Assembly: GCF_900635455.1 (NCBI RefSeq)
Contig: NZ_LR134116.1
Span: 1,240,001-1,304,000 of the forward strand
DNA from: Yersinia intermedia
GTDB taxonomy: Bacteria; Pseudomonadota; Gammaproteobacteria; Enterobacterales; Enterobacteriaceae
DNA length: 64,000 bases
Direction of reading: 5' to 3'
Positions 51,896 to 61,590 of the stretch are shown here, piece after piece. The notes below the pieces were generated by a model. That model made no database searches and was not told the origin of the DNA. It saw only the letters and a program-made list of their open reading frames with translations. Within the stretch, counting starts at the first letter, position 1. Each line of letters opens with the position of its first letter. The position numbers and the translations under genes were made by a program.

Positions 51896-52437
51896 GCACT
51901 CTTTATCGATGGTGTTTTATATTTAGCCAAATATTGTGGCTGGAAAATGCACATACGAATTACAGTACGGTATTCACCATTGATAAAGAACTCTTGCTTT
52001 AATTCACCCTCTATTTCAAAGCCTAATTTTGTATAGATATGGATGGCTTTTTGATTTTCTTTATCAACAATCAGATAAAGTTTGTACAAATTCAGTACCG
52101 AAAAACCATATTCCATCGCCAGTCTTGCGGCGGTACCTGCATGACCTTTACCTTGATGAGCCGGGTCGATAATTATCTGAAACTCAGCACGGCGGTGAAT
52201 ATGGTTAATTTCAACTAACTCAACCAGACCGACTTTTGTCCCCTGGCTTTCAATAATAAAGCGGCGCTCACTCTGGTCATGAATATGTTTATCATACAGA
52301 TCAGACAGTTCAACAAAGGCCTCGTAAGGCTCTTCAAACCAATAGCGCATCACGCTGGCATTGTTATCTAACTGGTGAACAAACGGCAAGTCATCCCGTT
52401 CTAGTGGGCGTAACCTGACGCTGTTAGTGGTAGACAT
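51892..52437 (-). CDS. speG: Spermidine N1-acetyltransferase SpeG
   Basis: 181 residues, GNAT fold: [40 protein letters not shown] (polyamine allosteric site region), [20 protein letters not shown] (acetyl-CoA loop) and [20 protein letters not shown] are all conserved with E. coli SpeG. It acetylates spermidine and spermine to limit polyamine toxicity. GAGGA lies 7 bases before the ATG. Converges on fliB. Confidence 0.95.
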   Translation of the reverse strand: MSTTNSVRLRPLERDDLPFVHQLDNNASVMRYWFEEPYEAFVELSDLYDKHIHDQSERRFIIESQGTKVGLVELVEINHIHRRAEFQIIIDPAHQGKGHAGTAARLAMEYGFSVLNLYKLYLIVDKENQKAIHIYTKLGFEIEGELKQEFFINGEYRTVIRMCIFQPQYLAKYKTPSIKSA

Positions 52438-52569
52438 GCTTATTCCTCATTGGCGACAGCGGTTGCTGCCTTAAAAATTATACTATTAGCACAAGAGGTA
52501 AGCACAGGGGAATTAAAAAAGGCGCTAACCATAACTGGCGCGCCTTTAATCAATATTTATTAACTTGTT

Positions 52570-53208
52570 TTATTCAGCCGCGTAGCCTTGCGCAGGTAAG
52601 CGTTTACCATCCAGCCAAGCTGCATTATCACGCATAGCAAGACGGCCATCGGTAAACCAACTCACCACCAACGGATAAATACTGTGCTCCTGAGTTTGTA
52701 CTCTTTCGACCACATCCTCTTCGCTATCCTCACTAAAAATCGGTACTTTGGCTTGCAGAATAACCGGGCCGCCGTCCAGCTCTTCAGTAACGAAATGCAC
52801 CGAGGTGCCATGCTCCTGATCACCGTTTTCCAGTGCCTGACGATGAGTGTGCAGACCGGGGTATTTCGGCAACAGTGACGGATGGATATTTAACATCCGG
52901 CCAGCATAGTGCTGAACAAACTCCGCACTGAGAATGCGCATATAACCGGCTAACACCAGTAAATCAGGTTGATAGTGGTCAATGGCTTGCGCCAATGCCA
53001 AATCAAAACTGGCGCGGTCAGCATAGGACTTGGCATCCACTGCATGGTGGGGAATACCCGCCAATTCAGCACGTTCCAACCCATAAGCATCAGGGTTATT
53101 ACTGAATACGGCACTGATGGTGCCTGAAATACGCCCTTGTTGTTGGGCGTCGATCAACGCTTGTAGATTACTGCCCTGGCCGGAGAGCAAAACCACGATC
53201 TTTTTCAT
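52570..53208 (-). CDS. purN: Phosphoribosylglycinamide formyltransferase PurN
   Basis: 212 residues from the ATG at 53208 (MKKIVVLLSGQGSNLQALID). Contains the folate-binding and catalytic region: LAGYMRILSAEFVQHYAGRMLNIHPSLLP (Asn-His pair) and HTHRQALENGDQEHGTSVHFV (catalytic Asp later, in ELDGGPVILQ). It formylates GAR with 10-formyl-THF in de novo purine synthesis. The frame is open 29 codons upstream into a repeat end; the ATG gives the E. coli length. It follows purM after 40 bases. Confidence 0.96.
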   Translation of the reverse strand: MKKIVVLLSGQGSNLQALIDAQQQGRISGTISAVFSNNPDAYGLERAELAGIPHHAVDAKSYADRASFDLALAQAIDHYQPDLLVLAGYMRILSAEFVQHYAGRMLNIHPSLLPKYPGLHTHRQALENGDQEHGTSVHFVTEELDGGPVILQAKVPIFSEDSEEDVVERVQTQEHSIYPLVVSWFTDGRLAMRDNAAWLDGKRLPAQGYAAE

Positions 53209-53236
53209 ATACCCTTCGTACTTGAAGCTGCAGGTT
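53209..53236. repeat. ERIC end fragment between purM and purN
   Basis: TACCCTTCGTACTTGAAGC and CTGCAGG match one terminus of the ERIC copies; the rest of the element is missing. It lies between the purM stop and the purN start and so forms part of the intercistronic region. Confidence 0.5.
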
Positions 53237-53248
53237 GAGTCAGCAATG

Positions 53249-54292
53249 TTATGGATTGATGATGACTTGCTCTGCACCGTCAGTCGCCGCAGCAATCACA
53301 CCGATTTTCCAGGCTTTCTCACCGGATGCAGTCAGTAACTCAACGGCAATATCAGCCAGTTCTGCTGGGAGCACAACCACCATGCCGACACCGCAGTTAA
53401 AGGTGCGATACATTTCGTGGCGGCTGACATTGCCGGTTTGTTGCAACCAACTAAATACCGCGGGCCACTGCCAGCTAGCTTCGTCGATAACCGCTTGAGT
53501 CCCTGCGGGTAATACCCGTGGGATGTTTTCCCAGAAGCCGCCGCCAGTCAGGTGAGCAATAGCATGAATATCAAGCTGCTCAATCAGGCTGAGAATGGAT
53601 TTAACGTAGATTTTGGTCGGTTCAAGCAAATGGTCAGCCAGTGATTTACCGCCCAACTGAGTTTGCTCAGGATTGGTATTGCTGACTTCCAGAATTTTGC
53701 GTACCAGTGAATAACCATTGGAGTGTGGGCCGCTGGCACCTAAGGCAACCAACGCATCACCCGGTGTCACTTTGCTGCCATCAATGATTTCAGACTTTTC
53801 AACTACACCAACGCAGAAACCGGCAACGTCATAATCTTCACCGTGGTACATCCCCGGCATTTCTGCGGTTTCGCCGCCAACCAGTGCACAACCTGATTGT
53901 TTACACCCTTCGGCGATACCGGTAATCACACTGGCGGCAGTCTCCACATCCAGTTTACCGGTAGCGAAGTAGTCAAGGAAGAACAGCGGTTCAGCACCCT
54001 GAACCACCAGGTCATTGACACACATAGCTACTAAATCGATACCAATGGTATCGTGACGTTTCAGGTCCATCGCCAGGCGCAGCTTAGTGCCCACGCCGTC
54101 GGTGCCTGAGACTAAAATAGGTTCACGGTATTTTTGCGGCAAAGCACACAGGGCACCGAACCCGCCCAATCCACCCATCACTTCTGGGCGACGAGTCTGT
54201 TTAACCACACCTTTTATGCGATCAACAAGGTCATTACCGGCATCGATATCTACGCCTGCGTCTTTATAGCTGAGAGAGGTTTTGTTGGTCAC
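53249..54292 (-). CDS. purM: Phosphoribosylformylglycinamidine cyclo-ligase PurM (AIR synthetase)
   Basis: 347 residues of the PurM/PurL fold: [36 protein letters not shown] (ATP-binding), [45 protein letters not shown] and [16 protein letters not shown]. It closes the imidazole ring of AIR. First gene of purMN; its promoter lies ~170 bases upstream, beyond an ERIC element. Confidence 0.96.
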   Translation of the reverse strand: MTNKTSLSYKDAGVDIDAGNDLVDRIKGVVKQTRRPEVMGGLGGFGALCALPQKYREPILVSGTDGVGTKLRLAMDLKRHDTIGIDLVAMCVNDLVVQGAEPLFFLDYFATGKLDVETAASVITGIAEGCKQSGCALVGGETAEMPGMYHGEDYDVAGFCVGVVEKSEIIDGSKVTPGDALVALGASGPHSNGYSLVRKILEVSNTNPEQTQLGGKSLADHLLEPTKIYVKSILSLIEQLDIHAIAHLTGGGFWENIPRVLPAGTQAVIDEASWQWPAVFSWLQQTGNVSRHEMYRTFNCGVGMVVVLPAELADIAVELLTASGEKAWKIGVIAAATDGAEQVIINP

Positions 54293-54326
54293 TGCGAGGT
54301 CCCCACGGCGGTTGGCTGTTTGAGCT

Positions 54327-54450
54327 TATCCCTTCATCCTTGAAGCCGCAGGGTTAGCACCGTTCACTTACTCGAATCACTTACTTGAGTGAGCTTATCG
54401 AGATGTGTTCGCTTGCTGCCTACCTGCAACTCCAATTATTTTGGGTATTA
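54327..54450. repeat. ERIC element in the purMN leader
   Basis: A full-length ERIC: CCCTTCATCCTTGAAGCC at one end, centre AATCACTTACTTGAGTGAGC, and CCAATTATTTTGGGTATTA at the other end. It lies between the purM promoter (-10 near 54467-54472) and the purM ATG, so it would be transcribed as part of the 5' untranslated region. Confidence 0.75.
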
Positions 54451-54466
54451 GGAATAAAACGCGATA

Positions 54467-54495
54467 ATTCTAACAGCGCAGGCAAACGTTTGCGA
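54467..54495 (-). promoter_or_regulatory. purMN promoter with PurR box
   Basis: GGCAAACGTTTGC (54481-54493) inside AGGCAAACGTTTGCGA fits the PurR consensus at all but the last fixed position and is almost a perfect palindrome. On the minus strand TAGAAT (54467-54472) serves as the -10, with the PurR box over the -35 region, as in the E. coli purM promoter (CGCAAACGTTT..TTAGAAT). Confidence 0.75.
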
Positions 54496-54649
54496 GTAGC
54501 TTGTGATATCACGCTGATTTTTAGCTTTCTTGACTTAAGATTGATTTTCTATTGATCTGAATCAGGCTATTCATTGTGGCGTTCAAAAAAAAAGGCGGTA
54601 TAATCTCGCGATTTTTTTGGCCGTCAACCGCCTAACCAGGAGAAAAATA

Positions 54650-55276
54650 ATGAAGATCGTTGAGGTGAAACACCCGCTAGTAAAACATAAACTTGGTTTG
54701 ATGCGTGAGAATGATATCAGCACGAAGCGTTTTCGCGAGTTAGCGTCTGAAGTAGGGAGTTTGCTGACTTACGTGGCAACCGCCGATCTGGAAACTGAGA
54801 AAGTTACCATCGAGGGTTGGAACGGGCCGGTAGAGATTGAGCAGATTAAAGGTAAGAAAATTACGGTGGTGCCGATTCTACGTGCCGGTTTAGGTATGAT
54901 GGAAGGGGTGTTGGAGAACATACCGAGTGCCCGCATCAGCGTGGTGGGTGTCTATCGTGATGAAGAAACATTAAAACCGGTACCGTATTTCCAGAAACTG
55001 GTTGCCGATATCAACGAACGTATGGCGTTGGTTGTTGACCCTATGCTGGCAACCGGTGGTTCGATGATTGCGACTATCGATTTGCTGAAGAAGGCGGGCT
55101 GCCAGAGCATTAAAGTGTTGGTATTGGTTGCCGCACCGGAGGGTATCAAAGCGCTGGAAGAAGCGCATCCAGACGTAGAGCTGTATACCGCCGCCATCGA
55201 TCAGTGCCTGAACGAACACGGTTACATCATCCCAGGTTTGGGTGATGCCGGGGATAAGATTTTCGGAACAAAATAA
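54650..55276 (+). CDS. upp: Uracil phosphoribosyltransferase Upp
   Basis: 208 residues from the ATG at 54650, which has AGGAG at the right distance; the open frame extends 11 codons upstream but has no comparable site. The PRPP-binding motif is [20 protein letters not shown] and the uracil-binding C-terminus [17 protein letters not shown] is intact. It converts uracil and PRPP to UMP. A TATAAT-type -10 (GGTATAAT near 54597-54604) lies upstream. Followed by uraA, its partner in uracil uptake. Confidence 0.96.
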   Translation: MKIVEVKHPLVKHKLGLMRENDISTKRFRELASEVGSLLTYVATADLETEKVTIEGWNGPVEIEQIKGKKITVVPILRAGLGMMEGVLENIPSARISVVGVYRDEETLKPVPYFQKLVADINERMALVVDPMLATGGSMIATIDLLKKAGCQSIKVLVLVAAPEGIKALEEAHPDVELYTAAIDQCLNEHGYIIPGLGDAGDKIFGTK

Positions 55277-55283
55277 CTGATGA

Positions 55284-55312
55284 TAGCCGACTCGATAGTC
55301 GGCTTTTTTTTG
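55284..55312 (+). terminator. Hairpin terminator between upp and uraA
   Basis: AGCCGACT and AGTCGGCT pair around CGAT and are followed by eight T residues. It probably attenuates rather than abolishes transcription into uraA, since uraA is normally cotranscribed with upp. Confidence 0.8.
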
Positions 55313-55363
55313 AATAACTTTTAGCAAAATCATTTTTAAACACACCATTAAGAGGATAGAGAA

Positions 55364-56650
55364 ATGAGCCGTCGCACCATCGGTGTCAGCGAGCGTCCAC
55401 CGCTGCTCCAGACGATCCCCCTGAGTTTTCAACATTTGTTCGCCATGTTTGGTGCCACCGTTTTAGTTCCTATTCTGTTTAAAATTAACCCGGCGACGGT
55501 GCTGCTGTTCAACGGTATCGGAACCTTGCTCTATCTGTTCATTTGTAAGGGAAAGATCCCAGCTTACCTCGGTTCAAGTTTTGCGTTTATCTCACCGGTA
55601 CTGCTGTTATTACCTTTGGGATACGAAGTTGCCTTGGGTGGTTTCATCATGTGCGGCGTGCTGTTTTGTCTGGTGGCGCTGATTGTGAAAAAAGCCGGGA
55701 CGGGTTGGCTGAATGTGCTGTTCCCGCCCGCGGCGATGGGGGCGATTGTTGCCGTTATCGGCCTTGAGTTAGCTGGCGTTGCTGCGGGTATGGCCGGATT
55801 ATTGCCTGCCCAAGGTGTGACAGTAGATTCAACCACTATCATCATTTCAATGGTGACGTTAGGGGTAACCATTCTGGGATCGGTGCTGTTCCGTGGCTTC
55901 TTCGCCATTATCCCTATCTTGATTGGTGTGTTGGTTGGCTATGCTTTGTCATTCGTGATGGGGGTGGTTGATTTAACCCCAATTAGTCAGGCCCATTGGT
56001 TTGCCTTACCGACGTTTTATACCCCACGTTTTGAATGGTTCGCTATTTTGACCATCTTGCCTGCGGCGCTGGTGGTTATTGCTGAACATATCGGTCACTT
56101 GGTGGTCACTGCTAATATCGTGAAAAAAGATTTGATTCGTGACCCTGGTTTGCATCGCTCGATGTTTGCCAACGGTATTTCGACGGTGATTTCCGGCTTC
56201 TTTGGCTCAACCCCCAATACCACGTATGGTGAGAATATCGGTGTTATGGCGATCACCCGTGTTTACAGTACTTGGGTGATCGGTGGTGCTGCGATTCTGG
56301 CGATCATGCTGTCTTGTATCGGTAAATTGGCCGCTGCGATTCAAGCGGTGCCGGTGCCGGTAATGGGCGGTGTCTCACTGCTGTTGTACGGTGTTATTGC
56401 CGCATCAGGTATCCGCGTGTTGATTGAGTCAAAAGTTGACTATAACAAAGCACAAAACCTGATCTTAACCTCTGTTATCCTGATCATCGGGGTGAGTGGC
56501 GCGAAAGTGAACATTGGCGCAACCGAACTGAAAGGCATGGCTTTGGCAACGGTTGTGGGGATTGGCTTGAGTCTGCTGTTTAAAGTGATCAGTCTGATTC
56601 GCCCTGAAGAAGAGATTATTGACGCTCAGGAAGACGAGTCCGCGCGTTAA
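55364..56650 (+). CDS. uraA: Uracil:proton symporter UraA
   Basis: 428 residues, NCS2 nucleobase transporter with 14 membrane segments. Conserved features: LLQTIPLSFQHLFAMFGATVLVP, the substrate region AALVVIAEHIGHLVVTANIVKKD (Glu and His) and GFFGSTPNTTYGENIGVMAIT (NTTYGEN motif). Imports uracil for Upp. AGAGGATAG precedes the ATG. Confidence 0.96.
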   Translation: MSRRTIGVSERPPLLQTIPLSFQHLFAMFGATVLVPILFKINPATVLLFNGIGTLLYLFICKGKIPAYLGSSFAFISPVLLLLPLGYEVALGGFIMCGVLFCLVALIVKKAGTGWLNVLFPPAAMGAIVAVIGLELAGVAAGMAGLLPAQGVTVDSTTIIISMVTLGVTILGSVLFRGFFAIIPILIGVLVGYALSFVMGVVDLTPISQAHWFALPTFYTPRFEWFAILTILPAALVVIAEHIGHLVVTANIVKKDLIRDPGLHRSMFANGISTVISGFFGSTPNTTYGENIGVMAITRVYSTWVIGGAAILAIMLSCIGKLAAAIQAVPVPVMGGVSLLLYGVIAASGIRVLIESKVDYNKAQNLILTSVILIIGVSGAKVNIGATELKGMALATVVGIGLSLLFKVISLIRPEEEIIDAQEDESAR

Positions 56651-56674
56651 TATTGGCACAATAAAAAGTGATAT

Positions 56675-56711
56675 CTGGCCGCGCGGTTATTGTGGGTTCG
56701 GCCAGTTTTTC
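56675..56711 (+). terminator. Hairpin terminator after uraA
   Basis: CTGGCCG pairs with CGGCCAG across a 17-base loop and is followed by TTTTT. It lies 24 bases after the uraA stop codon. Confidence 0.65.
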
Positions 56712-56796
56712 GCTCTAGATCAGGTTTTTATGCTGTTGTTAATTTTTGTGGTAAGCTTGCCACGTTTTCCCGCCCGTTTTGTTGGTTGAGGTGCTT

Positions 56797-57498
56797 CTGA
56801 ATACGCCGGCACAGCTTTCACTGCCACTCTATCTTCCCGATGATGAAACTTTCGCCAGTTTTTATCCGGGGGAGAACCCGTCCCTGTTAGCGGCGATCCA
56901 GTCCACGGTTCATCAGTCCCACGGCAGTTATATCTATTTTTGGTCGCGCGAAGGCGGTGGCCGGAGCCATCTATTACATGCCGCTTGTGCAGAGTTATCG
57001 CAAAAAGGTGAGGCGGTAGGCTACGTCCCGCTTGATAAACGCGCTTATTTTGTGCCCGAAGTGCTGGATGGTATGGAGCAATTGGCGCTGGTGTGTATTG
57101 ATAACATTGAGTGTATTGCGGGTGATGAGCAGTGGGAAATGGCGATATTTAATCTCTATAACCGCATTGTTGAAACTGGCCGTACCCGTTTATTGATTAC
57201 CGGTGATCGCCCACCACGGCAGTTAAATCTCGGTTTGCCTGATTTGGCCTCGCGCCTGGATTGGGGGCAGATCTATAAATTGCAGCCGTTGTCAGATGAT
57301 GAGAAATTGCAGGCATTACAGTTACGTGCCAAATTACGTGGTTTTGAATTACCTGAGGACGTTGGCCGTTTCTTGCTAAAACGGTTGGATCGGGAAATGC
57401 GCACACTATTTATGACCCTGGATCAACTTGATCGGGCCTCTATCACCGCCCAGCGTAAGCTCACCATTCCTTTTGTAAAAGAAACCCTTAGCCTTTAA
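56797..57498 (+). CDS. hda: DnaA regulatory inactivator Hda (CTG start)
   Basis: 233 residues from the CTG at 56797 ([25 protein letters not shown]), the same N-terminus as E. coli Hda, whose start is also CTG. GAGG lies five bases upstream of the CTG; no ATG is available. The N-terminal QLSLPLYLP is the clamp-binding motif and the rest is an AAA+ domain ([17 protein letters not shown]-loop, [25 protein letters not shown], sensor [13 protein letters not shown]). With the DNA clamp and ADP it stimulates DnaA-ATP hydrolysis (RIDA). TTG or GTG codons at 56779 and 56791 are less likely starts. Confidence 0.92.
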   Translation: MNTPAQLSLPLYLPDDETFASFYPGENPSLLAAIQSTVHQSHGSYIYFWSREGGGRSHLLHAACAELSQKGEAVGYVPLDKRAYFVPEVLDGMEQLALVCIDNIECIAGDEQWEMAIFNLYNRIVETGRTRLLITGDRPPRQLNLGLPDLASRLDWGQIYKLQPLSDDEKLQALQLRAKLRGFELPEDVGRFLLKRLDREMRTLFMTLDQLDRASITAQRKLTIPFVKETLSL

Positions 57499-57519
57499 TC
57501 CCCTTCCTTTGCCAAGTGG

Positions 57520-57600
57520 TAGGGGGCGCTGCGTGGGTTACCCGGCCCATCCATTGGCCTCGCTTCGATACGCAGCGTTCAATCATGGGGTGCAATCAAG
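57520..57600. repeat. Truncated copy of the second intergenic repeat family
   Basis: CGGCCCATCCATTGGCCTCG and GATACGCAGCGTTCAATC resemble blocks of the composite repeats at 22169 and 41604. It fills the converging hda-yfgD gap. Confidence 0.4.
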
Positions 57601-57957
57601 TTACGGTAAAATCTCAAGTACCTGCTCTGGCGGGCGGCCGATGCGTGCCTGGCCGTTATAAACTACAATCGGGCGCTCGATCAGTTTTGGGTTATCGCTC
57701 ATTGCTTGCAGCAACTGATCCTGCGTTAGTGCCTCATCTGCCAAATTCAGTGTTTTGTAGAGATCTTCTTTGGTACGCATAAGCTGCCGGGCGTCATGAA
57801 AGCCGAGTTGTTGCAGTAACACTTTTAACCCCGCTACTGACGGTGGGTGGTCTAAATATAATATGACCTGTGGTTGAATACCCTGCTGTTCAACCAGTGC
57901 GAGTGTTTCCCGACTTTTGGAGCAGCGTGGGTTATGATAAAACGTGACATCTTTCAT
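57601..57957 (-). CDS. yfgD: ArsC-family protein YfgD (arsenate reductase-like)
   Basis: 118 residues, thioredoxin-like ArsC fold: FYHNPRCSKSRETLALV carries the Cys-x-x-Ser-Arg site and LIERPIVVYNGQARIGRP the conserved Arg residues. It may reduce arsenate via glutaredoxin, but no ars genes are near and YfgD in E. coli has no proven role. AAGGA precedes the ATG; it follows bepA after 11 bases. Confidence 0.88.
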   Translation of the reverse strand: MKDVTFYHNPRCSKSRETLALVEQQGIQPQVILYLDHPPSVAGLKVLLQQLGFHDARQLMRTKEDLYKTLNLADEALTQDQLLQAMSDNPKLIERPIVVYNGQARIGRPPEQVLEILP

Positions 57958-57968
57958 GATAAATTTCC

Positions 57969-59453
57969 TTAAGACTTCTGGTATTTCTGGAAGCGCTTAT
58001 CTAGCTGGCGCAACTGGTCAATGCGTGCATCATAACGCGCTTGTTCCAGGCTCCCCAATTTCACCCGGGCGCTGGCATCGCTGAGCAGGCCAATGGCCTG
58101 CGGCAATTTACCACTCAAGGCCAGACTCTCTGCCCGAGCAGCCAGCTCCTGATCGCGTAAACCCAGTGCAGCGGCCGCCTGGGCTAACAAATCCCAACCA
58201 TTAGGATCGTTTGGATTAGCGAAGGTGTAACGGTTGAGTATTTTGACCGCTGCCGCCGGTTGGCCGCCCTGAACATACGCGTTGGCCAGATTCAATTGCA
58301 ACACCGGCTCATCATTTTGTTTAGCGGTTGCCGCTTGCAGGCGGGCAATGGCAGCGGCTGTTTTGTTTTGCCCCAGATCGATATCAGTCATCAAATCAAG
58401 GAACCAAATATTGCCTGGCTGCTGCGCTAACAGGGGCTGTAACTGATTGCGAGCTTCATCGTACTTTTTGGCCTGGTACCACAAAATGGCTTGACCGTAT
58501 TTAGCCGCCAGTTGCTCGCGCACCGTGCCTTTACTCAATTTTTCCAGCAGGTCTGGCGTGAGGCTGTTTTCAGTTGAACCATACATGCCCAGAATACGAA
58601 CTTTGGCGAATAAGTAATCTTGTGATGACGTGATAGGGTGCGGTTTCATCTGATTAGCGCGGTTACGCGCATCAGATAAACGGCTGTCCGGTAAGGGGTG
58701 AGTTAGCAGCATTTCCGGTGGCTTTGACGCATATCGTGACTGATCGGCCAGTTTTTGCAGGAAATTAGGCATGGCCTGCGGATCAAACCCGGAGCGTTGC
58801 AATACCTGAATACCTATACGGTCAGCTTCCTGTTCGTTGCCTTGAGTAAAGCTGATGACGCCCTGTTGAGCGCCTGCTAACGTGCCGCTCAAACCTGCCA
58901 TCCCCGCTTGTGGGCTGGCCATGGTTAACAGAATAGAACCTAATACCCCGACCCACGTCAGCGGTGCCATTCGTTGCTGCTCTTCCATCGCACGCGCCAG
59001 ATGGCGTTGAGTCACATGGGATATTTCATGCGCTAATACGGATGCCAATTCACTTTCGTTCTCGGTATAGCGGAACAGGGCAGAGTGGAGCACCACATTG
59101 CCACCGAAGAAAGCAAAGGCGTTAATCTGATCGTTATTCACTAAATAGAAATGAAACGGGGTTCGTACCGAGTAGGCATTGGCGACCAGCCGATTACCCA
59201 GCGTATTGATATATTGGGTCAATAGCGGATCATAAATCAGCGGTGTGCTGGCGCGCATTTGGCGGACATAAAAATCCCCCATTGCATTTTCCTGATCGAT
59301 ACTCAGTGTGGCACCCGCAGAGGTGCCAATATCGGGCAGCAGATCTTGCGTCTCAGCGCTGGCTGGTATAGTGCCAGTGAGCAGCAAGCTACTGAGTAGT
59401 GTGGCGATCATTGTCTTACTTAACCGACCTGTTTTAGTTAACCGATAAGTCAT
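57969..59453 (-). CDS. bepA: Periplasmic metallopeptidase / chaperone BepA
   Basis: 494 residues from 59453. Signal peptide ends at about residue 33 (TGTIPASA). The M48 zinc protease domain has HEISH at 142-146 and a downstream Glu in [14 protein letters not shown]; a C-terminal TPR region (~310-490) has [22 protein letters not shown] and similar repeats. BepA degrades or rescues stalled LptD and BamA at the BAM complex. The frame is open 31 codons upstream, but the selected ATG places the signal peptide close to the N-terminus. No good Shine-Dalgarno is visible. Confidence 0.93.
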   Translation of the reverse strand: MTYRLTKTGRLSKTMIATLLSSLLLTGTIPASAETQDLLPDIGTSAGATLSIDQENAMGDFYVRQMRASTPLIYDPLLTQYINTLGNRLVANAYSVRTPFHFYLVNNDQINAFAFFGGNVVLHSALFRYTENESELASVLAHEISHVTQRHLARAMEEQQRMAPLTWVGVLGSILLTMASPQAGMAGLSGTLAGAQQGVISFTQGNEQEADRIGIQVLQRSGFDPQAMPNFLQKLADQSRYASKPPEMLLTHPLPDSRLSDARNRANQMKPHPITSSQDYLFAKVRILGMYGSTENSLTPDLLEKLSKGTVREQLAAKYGQAILWYQAKKYDEARNQLQPLLAQQPGNIWFLDLMTDIDLGQNKTAAAIARLQAATAKQNDEPVLQLNLANAYVQGGQPAAAVKILNRYTFANPNDPNGWDLLAQAAAALGLRDQELAARAESLALSGKLPQAIGLLSDASARVKLGSLEQARYDARIDQLRQLDKRFQKYQKS

Positions 59454-59555
59454 AAATGAGGCTGCCCTTGCTAATGTAATGACAATTAGACTCCGAGATG
59501 TGTAAGAGTTCTTCTTCCTTGCTCTGCTCTCCAGTACAATCATCACGAAAGCGGG

Positions 59556-59643
59556 TTATACCCGTCATCTTTCAAATTGCAGGTGTAAGCTCATCGGGGT
59601 TCTCTTGCTTGCCGCCTTCCCGCATCTTGAAATCTATTGGGTA
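59556..59643. repeat. Shortened ERIC element between bepA and perM
   Basis: TATACCCGTCATCTTTCAAA and CTTGAAATCTATTGGGTAA are inverted ERIC ends with a reduced centre (GGTGTAAGCTCATCGGGGTT). The remainder of the 59454-59846 gap carries the divergent promoters and no gene I can identify. Confidence 0.55.
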
Positions 59644-59846
59644 AGATCTCATAAATAGCATCAAATACGTCAAAGGTTAAGCTCAACATCCGTTGCTGAG
59701 GCTCGCAACTATCTTAGCCAGCATGGGGAGATAAGGGAACGTCTGACGAGAACAATTTACCTTCGGGTTATGTCCCTGCGTGTCGGGGCGGTTAAAGGGG
59801 ACGACCAATTTGTCGTTCTCTCATGGTACTTAAGGAGCAATTACGG

Positions 59847-60911
59847 ATGCTAGAGCTGTTGTTACAGTGGTATCGTCGGCGTTTTACCGACCCGCAGGTT
59901 ATCGCTTTATTGGTTATTCTGTTGGTTGGATTCTGCATTCTCTACTTCTTTAGTGGCATTTTGGCTCCTCTGCTGGCGGCGATCGTGTTGGCGTATTTGT
60001 TAGAATGGCCAACCGCCCGATTACAGCGTATTGGTTGTTCGCGTCCTTGGGCTGCCAGTATCGTGCTGGTGATTTTCGGTGGTATCACACTCCTGGCTGT
60101 ATTTGTTGTGGCGCCTACGGTGTGGCAACAGGGCAATAATCTGATATCAGATATGCCGAAAATGCTCAATAAATTCAATGCATTTGCTCAGACGTTGCCT
60201 TCACGTTACCCTGCGCTGGTGGATGCCGGGATTGTCGATATGATGGCGGAAAATCTGCGAAGTAAGCTGTCAGGGATGGGGGAGTCAGTGGTTAAAATCT
60301 CTCTTGCTTCATTGATAGGTTTACTGACATTAGCAATTTATCTGATTCTGGTGCCACTGATGCTGTTTTTCCTGCTCAAAGATAAAGAGCAGATGCTGAA
60401 TGCGGTGCGGCGTATTTTACCACGTAATCGTGGTCTGGCTGGGCAAGTCTGGCTGGAAATGAACCAGCAGATAACCAACTATATTCGTGGCAAAGTATTG
60501 GAGATGGTGATTGTTGGCATCGCCACGTATTTAGTGTTCTTTGTTATGGGTATGAATTACGCGCTGTTATTGGCGGTGTTAGTCGGCTTCTCGGTACTGA
60601 TTCCTTATATTGGTGCCGTGATTGTCACTATTCCAGTGGTGCTGGTGGCATTATTCCAGTGGGGGGTTGGGGCGGATTTCTGGACACTTTTTATCGCCTA
60701 TCTGGTAGTACAAGGGCTGGATGGCAACTTGCTGGTGCCGGTACTGTTCTCAGAGGCCGTAAACCTGCATCCATTGGTGATTATTCTGTCAGTGATCATT
60801 TTTGGCGGCATGTGGGGCTTTTGGGGGGTATTCTTTGCTATCCCGTTAGCTACGCTGGTGAAAGCGGTTATTCACGCCTGGCCGGAGGAGTTTATCCCCG
60901 ACGCAGATTAA
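59847..60911 (+). CDS. perM: PerM, AI-2E-family inner-membrane transporter
   Basis: 354 residues from the ATG at 59847 (MLELLLQWYRRRFTDPQVIA), preceded by GGAG; the open frame extends eight codons upstream. Eight or so membrane helices, with NAVRRILPRNRGLAGQVW, QQITNYIRGKVLEMVIVGI and GFSVLIPYIGAVIVTIPVV conserved in the AI-2E/UPF0118 family. PerM was named a putative permease; its substrate is not established. It is divergent from bepA as in E. coli. Confidence 0.93.
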   Translation: MLELLLQWYRRRFTDPQVIALLVILLVGFCILYFFSGILAPLLAAIVLAYLLEWPTARLQRIGCSRPWAASIVLVIFGGITLLAVFVVAPTVWQQGNNLISDMPKMLNKFNAFAQTLPSRYPALVDAGIVDMMAENLRSKLSGMGESVVKISLASLIGLLTLAIYLILVPLMLFFLLKDKEQMLNAVRRILPRNRGLAGQVWLEMNQQITNYIRGKVLEMVIVGIATYLVFFVMGMNYALLLAVLVGFSVLIPYIGAVIVTIPVVLVALFQWGVGADFWTLFIAYLVVQGLDGNLLVPVLFSEAVNLHPLVIILSVIIFGGMWGFWGVFFAIPLATLVKAVIHAWPEEFIPDAD

Positions 60912-60913
60912 CT

Positions 60914-61041
60914 TATACTCGTCATACTTCAAGCTGCATCTGCGTTGGCTGCCTTCGTTCACCCCAGTCACTTACTTATGTAAGCTCTTGGGGCTTCACT
61001 TAGTTGCCGCCTTCCTGCAACTCGAATTATTTAGAGTATAT
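60914..61041. repeat. Canonical ERIC element after perM
   Basis: The best ERIC match in the window: TATACTCGTCATACTTCAAG at one end, core CACCCCAGTCACTTACTTAT and GTAAGCTCTTGGGGCTTCAC, and GAATTATTTAGAGTATA at the other end. Length about 127 bp as in the consensus. It starts right after the perM stop codon. Confidence 0.9.
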
Positions 61042-61052
61042 GAAGATATGAC

Positions 61053-61086
61053 GAATAAAAAAGAGCGCTTGAGCGCTCTTTTTTTG
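61053..61086. terminator. Bidirectional terminator between perM and bcp
   Basis: AAAAAAGAGCGC and GCGCTCTTTTTT pair around TTGA, with A and T runs on both sides. It would end perM from the left and gcvR-bcp from the right. Confidence 0.85.
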
Positions 61087-61117
61087 CAACTTTCGGCCAA
61101 GGCCAGTGTGTGATGAC

Positions 61118-61588
61118 TCAGGCACTTTGGCGCAAGTAATCCATTACAATTTCGTGGTGGTTGGTGGTTTTGAAATTATCAAATACATGCTCCACCTTAC
61201 CGTCCGCATCAATTAAGAAACTGATACGGTGGATACCGTCATAGGTTTTACCCATAAAGCTTTTTTCGCCCCAGACACCAAATTGCTCTGCGACCTGATG
61301 ATCTTCATCAGACAACAATGTGAAATTCAGTAGCTCTTTTTCGGCAAAACGTGACAGCTTTTCAGGTTTATCGGTGCTAATACCGAGCACTTCGACACCT
61401 GCTTTCTTCAATTCATCCATGTTGTCGCGCAGACCACAGGCCTGAACAGTACAGCCAGGTGTCATGGCTTTAGGATAGAAGTAGACCAAGACACGTTGTC
61501 CCTGGAAGTCGGCCAAACTAATGTGCTCGCCATCCTGGTCTGGCAAACTAAACTTCGGCGCTATATCACCGGCTTTCAATGGGCTCAT
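61118..61588 (-). CDS. bcp: Thioredoxin-dependent thiol peroxidase Bcp
   Basis: 156 residues, atypical two-Cys peroxiredoxin: YFYPKAMTPGCTVQACGLRD contains the peroxidatic Cys and the resolving Cys five residues later. It reduces hydroperoxides using thioredoxin. It begins 3 bases after the gcvR stop codon, so the pair is cotranscribed, as in E. coli. Confidence 0.95.
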   Translation of the reverse strand: MSPLKAGDIAPKFSLPDQDGEHISLADFQGQRVLVYFYPKAMTPGCTVQACGLRDNMDELKKAGVEVLGISTDKPEKLSRFAEKELLNFTLLSDEDHQVAEQFGVWGEKSFMGKTYDGIHRISFLIDADGKVEHVFDNFKTTNHHEIVMDYLRQSA

Positions 61589-61590
61589 TA

